DNA from: Bacillus sp. Bos-x628
Lineage (GTDB): Bacteria; Bacillota; Bacilli; Bacillales; Bacillaceae
Direction: 5' to 3'
NCBI RefSeq assembly: GCF_040500475.1
Contig: NZ_CP159358.1
Span: 2,170,001-2,234,000, forward strand
DNA: 64,000 nucleotides
Shown piece after piece: positions 58,149 through 64,000 of the stretch (position 1 is the stretch's first letter; every line of letters starts with the position of its first letter). Made by a program: the position numbers and the translations under genes. Under the pieces are notes generated by a model. The model worked only from the letters and a program-made list of their open reading frames with translations. It was not told the DNA's origin and searched no databases.

Positions 58149-58224
58149 GAGCCATTAGCTCAGTTGGTAGAGCATCTGACTTTTAATCAGAGGGTCGAAG
58201 GTTCGAGTCCTTCATGGCTCACCA
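58149..58224 (+). tRNA. tRNA-Lys (UUU)
   Basis: 76-nt cloverleaf: GAGCCAT / ATGGCTC acceptor, anticodon TTT in CTTTTAA, CCA encoded. First of four tRNAs (Lys-Glu-Asp-Phe), the order of B. subtilis trnY. Confidence 0.96.
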
Positions 58225-58230
58225 TGTTGT

Positions 58231-58302
58231 GGCCCGTTGGTCAAGCGGTTAAGACACCGCCCTTTCACGGCGGTAACACGGGTTCGAATCCCGTACGGGT
58301 CA
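58231..58302 (+). tRNA. tRNA-Glu (UUC)
   Basis: 72-nt cloverleaf: GGCCCGT / ACGGGTC acceptor, anticodon TTC. The 3' CCA is not encoded and must be added. Confidence 0.95.
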
Positions 58303-58384
58303 TTGATTTACTTTAGCGTTAAGCTAATTTTTTCCTCACTTGCTTGAAAGAGCACCACGATTGCTTTTTCGGGTAAGTTACTGA

Positions 58385-58461
58385 GGTCCGGTAGTTCAGT
58401 TGGTTAGAATGCCTGCCTGTCACGCAGGAGGTCGCGGGTTCGAGTCCCGTCCGGACCGCCA
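58385..58461 (+). tRNA. tRNA-Asp (GUC)
   Basis: 77-nt cloverleaf: GGTCCGG / CCGGACC acceptor, anticodon GTC, CCA encoded. Confidence 0.96.
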
Positions 58462-58497
58462 TTATACATATGAAAATGGTTTCATCACTTTGATGAT

Positions 58498-58570
<73 letters not shown>

Positions 58571-58578
58571 CTTTCAAG

Positions 58579-58606
58579 CGCATCTGCAATCGCAGGTGCG
58601 TTTTTA
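58579..58606 (+). terminator. tRNA cluster terminator
   Basis: CGCATCTGC / GCAGGTGCG stem (one G-U) followed by TTTTTATT. Confidence 0.8.
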
Positions 58607-58809
58607 TTATTGAAAAGAAGGCATAAAAAAGGGAGAAGCCGGACCTAGGTAGGGCCCAGCTCCATAAGAAGAAGACGTTACAGTTATATAGACGATTGAC
58701 GATTGGAAAAGTTTCAATAAAAAAGGAAAAAGACATCAATTTTTTTGAGCATAAGTCTACCATATCCAACGTTATCCAGCGTTTACTAGAAAAGAATGCC
58801 GTTATTATT

Positions 58810-58838
58810 TTTATCTTTTCCTCGTAAAACGTTATAAT
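58810..58838 (+). promoter_or_regulatory. Possible walR operon promoter
   Basis: Perfect -10 TATAAT (58833-58838), with a weak TTTATC at the -35 position. It is about 95 nt upstream of walR. The rest of 58607-58931 shows no gene. Confidence 0.5.
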
Positions 58839-58931
58839 AGACAGTGAGCCTTTTTTCCTTGGACGAAAAAGGCATAATGAGACATGCAAAAATGAATGAC
58901 ATAGATGATAAAAATGCAGGAGGAAATCATA

Positions 58932-59639
58932 ATGGAAAAAAAGATTCTTGTCGTAGATGATGAAAAACCGATTGCTGATATATTGGAATTTAACTTAAGA
59001 AAAGAGGGTTATGAAGTTCATTGTGCATATGACGGCAATGAAGCACTCGAAATGGTGGAAGAAATCAAGCCTGATATCATTTTGCTCGACATCATGCTTC
59101 CAAACAAAGATGGAGTTGAAGTATGCCGTGAAGTGAGAAAGAAGTATGACATGCCGATTATTATGCTCACAGCGAAAGATTCTGAAATTGATAAGGTGAT
59201 CGGTCTTGAGCTTGGTGCGGATGATTATGTTACGAAGCCGTTCAGCACACGTGAGCTGCTTGCTCGTGTTAAGGCGAATCTAAGAAGACAGATCATTGCT
59301 CCTCAGACAGAGGAAGAATCTGAATCAAACGATATTGAGGTTGGATCACTAGTCATCTACCCGGATGCTTATGTCGTGTCTAAGCGAGATGAAACGATTG
59401 AATTGACGCACCGTGAGTTCGAATTGCTTCATTACTTAGCGAAGCATATTGGACAAGTCATGACACGTGAGCACTTATTGCAAACGGTGTGGGGCTATGA
59501 TTACTTCGGAGATGTTCGTACAGTGGACGTAACGGTCCGCCGCCTTCGTGAGAAAATTGAAGACAACCCCAGCCATCCAAGCTGGATCGTGACTAGACGA
59601 GGCGTCGGCTACTATTTAAGAAACCCAGAGCAGGACTAA
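58932..59639 (+). CDS. walR: Response regulator WalR (YycF)
   Basis: Essential OmpR-family regulator of cell-wall hydrolase genes, 235 aa as in B. subtilis. The receiver domain has DD at 9-10, phospho-acceptor D53 (IILLDIMLP) and TAKDSEIDK. The C-terminal winged helix includes [14 protein letters not shown] and [10 protein letters not shown]. The ATG at 58932 follows AGGAGGAAATCAT; the frame opens upstream at 58905. First gene of the wal operon. Confidence 0.97.
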   Translation: MEKKILVVDDEKPIADILEFNLRKEGYEVHCAYDGNEALEMVEEIKPDIILLDIMLPNKDGVEVCREVRKKYDMPIIMLTAKDSEIDKVIGLELGADDYVTKPFSTRELLARVKANLRRQIIAPQTEEESESNDIEVGSLVIYPDAYVVSKRDETIELTHREFELLHYLAKHIGQVMTREHLLQTVWGYDYFGDVRTVDVTVRRLREKIEDNPSHPSWIVTRRGVGYYLRNPEQD

Positions 59640-59646
59640 GATTCAT

Positions 59647-61485
59647 ATGAGTAAAGTAGGTTTTTTTCGCTCGATTCATTTTAAATTGACATTAATCTAC
59701 GTGCTGCTGATCATTGTTGCTATGCAGATCATTGGCGTGTACTTTGTGAAGCAGCTAGAGCAGTCCTTAATTAATTCCTATGATAATTCCTTGAATCAGC
59801 GAATATACTCGTTATCGTATTACCTAGAACAAGATTCATCGAAAAGCAAGGCTGAATTAAAAGAGGATGCTCAAAAGATCTTAAACGACTTTAACAATAA
59901 AGATGAGTCTAATGAAATTTCCGAAGTCAGTTTTATTGATGAAAGCAGAGAAGTCATTGCCTCTGTGAATAATGGAAATCAAGAGATTGCCGGCAAGAAA
60001 ATCACTGATCAAATTATCAGTCGTATTTTCGCTGTCGGCAAAGATTACGAGAAGAAATTCTATGATCCAACCTCTAATAAACGTGTCCGCATTTCAGCGA
60101 CAGCAGTGAAGAATGAAAATCAAGAGACCGTTGGTGTGATTTATGTTGTTTCATCTATGGAAAGTGTTTTTAACCAAATGCGAACCATTAATACGATTTT
60201 GGCAACAGGAACGCTACTTGCCCTTGGGATAACCGCTCTACTTGGTATATTCATATTCAGAACCATCACACATCCAATTTCGGATATGAGGAAACAAGCG
60301 ATAGAGCTGGCTAAAGGGAATTTTTCCAGAAAGGTTCGAAAGTATGGTCATGATGAAATTGGTCAGCTTGCGACGACGTTTAATCATCTGACGAGAGAAT
60401 TGGAGGAAGCCCAGCTCATGACAGAAGGTGAGCGGAAAAAGCTTTCTTCCGTTATTGCCTATATGACAGATGGTGTCATTGCGACAAATCAAAATGGGGC
60501 CATTATTCTTTTAAACAGCCCAGCATTAGAGCTTCTGAATGTTTCACGTGAAACAGCGCTTGAGATGCCAATTACGTCATTGCTCGGTCTGGAAGAAACT
60601 CATACATTTGAAGATTTGGTCGAAAATCAAGATTCTATGCTACTTGAAATTGAACGAGAAGATCAACTAGCTATTTTACGTGTGAATTTCTCTGTTATCC
60701 AGAAAGAGCATGGGAAGATTGACGGCTTGATTGCGGTGATTTATGACGTAACAGAGCAGGAGAAAATTGATGCTGAACGACGTGAATTCGTAGCGAACGT
60801 ATCCCATGAGCTTCGTACACCTTTAACTACGATGCGGAGCTACCTTGAAGCACTTGCAGAGGGAGCTATTAGTGATAAAGAGCTTGCCCCAAGGTTCTTG
60901 AGTGTGACTCAAAATGAAACAGAGCGCATGATCAGGCTTGTAAATGACCTGCTGCAGTTATCGAAGTTTGATAGCAAGGATTATCAATTCAATCGTGAGT
61001 GGACGAATTTTATCAGGTTTATCTCTTTGGTGATTGACCGCTTTGAAATGACGAAGGAGCAGCATGTGGAATTCATCCGCAATCTCCCTGATCGTGAAAT
61101 TTATGTTGAAATTGATCAAGACAAAATTACACAGGTACTCGATAATATTATTTCTAATGCCTTAAAATATTCACCAGAGGGTGGGCATATCACCTTTACA
61201 GTGGATCTGGATGAGGAAAAAGGGCTTGTGTTATTCAGCGTCAAAGATGAAGGAATCGGTATTCCGAAGAAGGATATGGATAAAATCTTTGAACGTTTTT
61301 ATCGAGTGGATAAAGCGAGAACGAGAAAGCTTGGCGGAACCGGTCTAGGCCTTGCGATTGCGAAGGAAATGGTACAGGCTCATGGCGGAGATATTTGGGC
61401 TGACAGCATTGAAGGAAAAGGGACAACTGTCACCTTTACCCTTCCTTACAATGAAGAACAAGAGGATGATTGGGATGAAGCGTGA
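59647..61485 (+). CDS. walK: Sensor histidine kinase WalK (YycG)
   Basis: Essential partner kinase of WalR, 612 aa. Two membrane segments (about 13-34 and 183-205) flank an extracellular Cache/PAS-like domain. HAMP, PAS (about 260-370), HisKA with the phospho-histidine near 387 (FVANVSHELRTPL) and the HATPase domain (NIISNALKYS, GTGLGLAI) follow. A perfect parS is embedded in the PAS coding region. It overlaps yycH by 11 nt. Confidence 0.97.
   Translation: MSKVGFFRSIHFKLTLIYVLLIIVAMQIIGVYFVKQLEQSLINSYDNSLNQRIYSLSYYLEQDSSKSKAELKEDAQKILNDFNNKDESNEISEVSFIDESREVIASVNNGNQEIAGKKITDQIISRIFAVGKDYEKKFYDPTSNKRVRISATAVKNENQETVGVIYVVSSMESVFNQMRTINTILATGTLLALGITALLGIFIFRTITHPISDMRKQAIELAKGNFSRKVRKYGHDEIGQLATTFNHLTRELEEAQLMTEGERKKLSSVIAYMTDGVIATNQNGAIILLNSPALELLNVSRETALEMPITSLLGLEETHTFEDLVENQDSMLLEIEREDQLAILRVNFSVIQKEHGKIDGLIAVIYDVTEQEKIDAERREFVANVSHELRTPLTTMRSYLEALAEGAISDKELAPRFLSVTQNETERMIRLVNDLLQLSKFDSKDYQFNREWTNFIRFISLVIDRFEMTKEQHVEFIRNLPDREIYVEIDQDKITQVLDNIISNALKYSPEGGHITFTVDLDEEKGLVLFSVKDEGIGIPKKDMDKIFERFYRVDKARTRKLGGTGLGLAIAKEMVQAHGGDIWADSIEGKGTTVTFTLPYNEEQEDDWDEA
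60540..60555. other. parS site within walK
   Basis: TGTTTCACGTGAAACA, a fully symmetric match to TGTTNCACGTGAAACA. It encodes NVSRETA of WalK. Confidence 0.95.
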
Positions 61486-62836
61486 GACCTTTAAAACCAT
61501 AATATTGACAATCCTAATTGCGATCAGTCTTGTGTTTACGTGGAATATTTGGATGTTCCAGCCAGTCATGCAAGATCAGGCGGACACTGGCACACAGGTC
61601 GTGGAAACGAAGAAGATTTCAAGTGATGAGCCTCGAAGCCTCATTGATGTCATCAAGCCGCGTGAGATGTTCATTCATTCAAATGGCGAGCATTTTAAAG
61701 TGGACCAAAAGGAGCTCTTTCAAAACTTTTGGAATGATGTCAGCCTTTGGGATGTCAAGGAAATTGAGGATGTGTCTGACCAATATTCCGAGCAGAGATT
61801 TAAGAATTTCTTCTACGGACAGGGAGGTCAAGGAAAGACATTGGATCTTGTTTTTAATGATCCAATTCCAATTGATATTTTCCAAGCGCTGTTTAAATGG
61901 CCGAATAAATCAATTGAATACAATTCGTTTGACCGAATGATTGTTCCGTTCTCCCAGCAGGACAAGGCATATAAGAAGGTATATTTGGTCTCATATAGCA
62001 AGGAATCTGTGCTTGAGCTGACCATTGAGTCGCCAAACTATCGTAACCTGATGTCAAGAATCGCAGCAGCTCAAAACAAGATGCCGCGCTATGACTTATA
62101 TACGTTCTCATCAAATTCTAAAAGAGATTTCTTACTACCAAGAAAGCAAATGCAACTTGAATCCAAAATGTTCTTTATTGAAACGATTAAGACGAGTAAA
62201 TTCAAGGATGCCTTGTTTACAGACCCAAGTCTTGTCGGTGAAGAGTCCAATTTAAATCGAACGGTTTATACTGATGGTACAAGTCGTCTCGAGGCGAATC
62301 AAAAAGATCACCGCATACAATACCAGCATCGCAATATCAACTCCAGCGCAGTGTTTCAAACGGGAGATTTGATTAAGCGAAGTGTAAAATATTTCAATGA
62401 TACAGGAAGCTTTACCGATGATTATCAATATTTCGGGATTAACAGCAATCAGCAGCTATCCTTTAATATGTTTATGGACGGTCTTCCAATTATCAACAGC
62501 ACGAAGCACCCATTTGGTATGACATCCCTTGAAGTCCAGTGGGCAAATGATGACATTTTGAATTACAAGCGTCCAAACTATATTCTCGGCAACAAGGCGA
62601 GCCAAAGTGAACAGGTCAAGCTGATGAATGGTACAGAGCTCAAGGACTTGATTATCAAGCAGACGAAATATGATGATCTTGAGAAAATTGAACAGATTTT
62701 CCCAGCCTATCAAGCCGCTTCAACCGCATCAGATCAGGATCGAGCACTTTTTGTATGGCTACAGCCAGTGTGGTGTATGAAATATAATGGCAAGACAGTG
62801 ATCCTAACGAAAGATTTACTGGCAGAGGGGAGCTAG
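61475..62836 (+). CDS. walH: WalK regulator YycH
   Basis: Membrane-anchored regulator that, with YycI, restrains WalK. It has 453 aa. One N-terminal membrane helix (TIILTILIAISLVFTWNIW) is followed by an extracytoplasmic part. The ATG at 61475 lies inside the walK 3' end; an apparent longer frame upstream is only walK read in another frame. Confidence 0.95.
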   Translation: MKRETFKTIILTILIAISLVFTWNIWMFQPVMQDQADTGTQVVETKKISSDEPRSLIDVIKPREMFIHSNGEHFKVDQKELFQNFWNDVSLWDVKEIEDVSDQYSEQRFKNFFYGQGGQGKTLDLVFNDPIPIDIFQALFKWPNKSIEYNSFDRMIVPFSQQDKAYKKVYLVSYSKESVLELTIESPNYRNLMSRIAAAQNKMPRYDLYTFSSNSKRDFLLPRKQMQLESKMFFIETIKTSKFKDALFTDPSLVGEESNLNRTVYTDGTSRLEANQKDHRIQYQHRNINSSAVFQTGDLIKRSVKYFNDTGSFTDDYQYFGINSNQQLSFNMFMDGLPIINSTKHPFGMTSLEVQWANDDILNYKRPNYILGNKASQSEQVKLMNGTELKDLIIKQTKYDDLEKIEQIFPAYQAASTASDQDRALFVWLQPVWCMKYNGKTVILTKDLLAEGS

Positions 62837-62840
62837 AATA

Positions 62841-63704
62841 ATGGAGTGGAATAAGACCAAAACGATCTTCATCCTAGCCTTTCTCGTTCTCGATATTTTT
62901 CTAGGTTTTCAATACTTCGAAAAACGCTCAACCGATCATTTTGCTATTATAGAAAAAACCGATACACTTGAAGAAATGAAAGCAGATGGTATTAAATATG
63001 GCAATCTGTCAGATGAAGCAAAGATTGGATACCGCATTACAGCAGAAAAGAAGCAATTTACGAAAAAGGATGTTGACGGGTTATCTGATCAAAAGGTCAA
63101 GAGTACATTCCCTAAAACAGACAAGGATGATCCTGTGACTGTGCTCGAAATGACATTTCAAGATCCGGTGGCTCTGCCGAAAAAAGATATCAAAACTGCG
63201 GCAACGAACCTAGTGAACCAGCGTTTGCTTGATGGGAAGAACTATAAGTTGTGGAGTATTGATGAAGACGCAGGGGAGATAGTCTTTTTCCAAACATATA
63301 AAGGGAAATACATCTTCCAAGAAGGCTTGGACGAAACCGAAACGATTGGAAAAATTACGTTGAAGATGAATGACGAGAACAAAGTCGTATCGTATCAACA
63401 GTCGATGGTCACGTCAATTAATGAAGTGAGAAAAGAAACCCTTATCCCAGCGCTTGAAACGGTTAAGGACTTATATACACAAAACATGCTGAGTCAGAAC
63501 ACGACAGTGAAAAAGGTAGAACTCGGCTACTATACACAATATCCAGGTGCAAGTACTCAAGTCATGGTTCCTGTATGGAGAGTGGAGCTTGAAGGCACAG
63601 TAGCTGGTTCAAAGAAAAAGACCGAGGAAGAATATTTGATCAATGCCATCGACGGTTCAACACTTGATCATATAGAGAAAGATGACAAATCTTCAATGGA
63701 GTGA
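62841..63704 (+). CDS. walI: WalK regulator YycI
   Basis: Partner of YycH, 287 aa (280 in B. subtilis). A single N-terminal membrane helix (TIFILAFLVLDIFLGFQYF) precedes an extracellular domain with two related subdomains. It starts 4 nt after the yycH stop. Confidence 0.94.
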   Translation: MEWNKTKTIFILAFLVLDIFLGFQYFEKRSTDHFAIIEKTDTLEEMKADGIKYGNLSDEAKIGYRITAEKKQFTKKDVDGLSDQKVKSTFPKTDKDDPVTVLEMTFQDPVALPKKDIKTAATNLVNQRLLDGKNYKLWSIDEDAGEIVFFQTYKGKYIFQEGLDETETIGKITLKMNDENKVVSYQQSMVTSINEVRKETLIPALETVKDLYTQNMLSQNTTVKKVELGYYTQYPGASTQVMVPVWRVELEGTVAGSKKKTEEEYLINAIDGSTLDHIEKDDKSSME

Positions 63705-63710
63705 GAGAAC

Positions 63711-64000
63711 ATGAGCTTGCAGTTCAGTGTACTAGCGAGCGGAAGTACGGGGAACGCTTTTTATTTAGAAACGGACGAGCACGCCTTTTTGGTGGATGCT
63801 GGTTTAAGCGGCAAACAGATGGTCGAGCTTCTTGGTCAAATCGACCGAAAGCCTGAAGACTTGGACGGAATTTTTGTGACACACGAGCACTCAGATCATA
63901 TTAAGGGGCTCGGTGTCATGGCAAGAAAGTACAAGCTGCCCGTCTATGCAAATGCGAAAACGTGGAAGGCAATGGAATCCCAAATCGGTAAGATCGAGAC
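63711..64000 (+). CDS. walJ: Metallo-beta-lactamase-fold protein WalJ (YycJ), partial
   Basis: The first 96 residues of the MBL-fold nuclease-like protein of the wal operon; the gene runs past the window end. It starts [19 protein letters not shown] and carries the zinc motif THEHSDH near residue 60. It is 6 nt after yycI. Linked in B. subtilis to DNA replication/cell-wall coordination. Confidence 0.93.
   Translation, partial: MSLQFSVLASGSTGNAFYLETDEHAFLVDAGLSGKQMVELLGQIDRKPEDLDGIFVTHEHSDHIKGLGVMARKYKLPVYANAKTWKAMESQIGKIE

Overview
The window covers the replication origin of a low-GC Gram-positive, spore-forming Bacillus. Nearly every gene has a close B. subtilis counterpart in the same order (sleL, dgk-dck, serS, pdxST, dacA, guaB, yaaC, rrnO, gyrA, gyrB, remB, recF, yaaA, dnaN, dnaA, oriC, rpmH, rnpA, spoIIIJ, jag, mnmE, mnmG, rsmG, noc, soj, spo0J, yyaC and on to walRKHIJ). 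The window is given in the reverse of the usual map orientation: dnaA reads on the minus strand and rpmH on the plus strand. Departures from B. subtilis suggest the B. pumilus/safensis/altitudinis group, by inference only. They are a MocR-type pdxR divergent from pdxST, a soluble chemoreceptor between tRNA-Ser and serS, an mhqED-wrbA cluster after rpsR, and a two-gene lipase-like cassette before yyzM.

Left arm (1-27.7 kb), mostly minus strand and reading away from the origin: spore-wall hydrolase sleL and the deoxynucleoside kinases dgk-dck (both plus), tRNA-Ser(UGA), a soluble methyl-accepting protein, serS with its T-box leader, pdxST facing pdxR, dacA, guaB, yaaC (plus), one complete rRNA operon (16S-Ile-Ala-23S-5S), gyrA, gyrB, remB, recF, yaaA, dnaN and dnaA.

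Origin (26.2-28.2 kb): DnaA-box clusters lie on both sides of dnaA. The dnaA-dnaN gap carries boxes, a GC-rich spacer, DnaA-trio-like triplets and an AT-rich stretch, as in the B. subtilis unwinding region. A further DnaA-box group lies upstream of mnmE. Three parS sites (in spo0J, upstream of yybS, and in walK) serve the Soj/Spo0J segregation system encoded here.

Right arm (28.3-64 kb), mostly plus strand: rpmH-rnpA and spoIIIJ-jag (ribosome, RNase P, membrane insertion), mnmE-mnmG-rsmG (tRNA and rRNA modification), noc, a secreted permuted papain-like protein, soj-spo0J, yyaC and yyaD, then the minus-strand lipase-like cassette. These are followed by yyzM, ychF, rpsF-ssbA-rpsR with a strong promoter and probable S6:S18 leader, and a quinone/catechol-stress operon under an MhqR-type operator. 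Next come ppaC, yybS-gdpP-rplI, dnaC, yycE, purA with a PurBox pair, a peroxiredoxin, a four-tRNA cluster, and the essential walR-walK-yycH-yycI-walJ operon (walJ cut by the window end).

Most of the window is conserved housekeeping DNA. The parts that deserve attention are the lipase-like protein whose nucleophile serine is replaced and whose C-terminus looks like a type VII secretion substrate, a related pair of intergenic elements placed directly after stop codons, the two 20-bp-phased repeat pairs between pdxS and pdxR, a small unrecognised Cys-rich ORF, and decayed gene remnants on both sides of purA.
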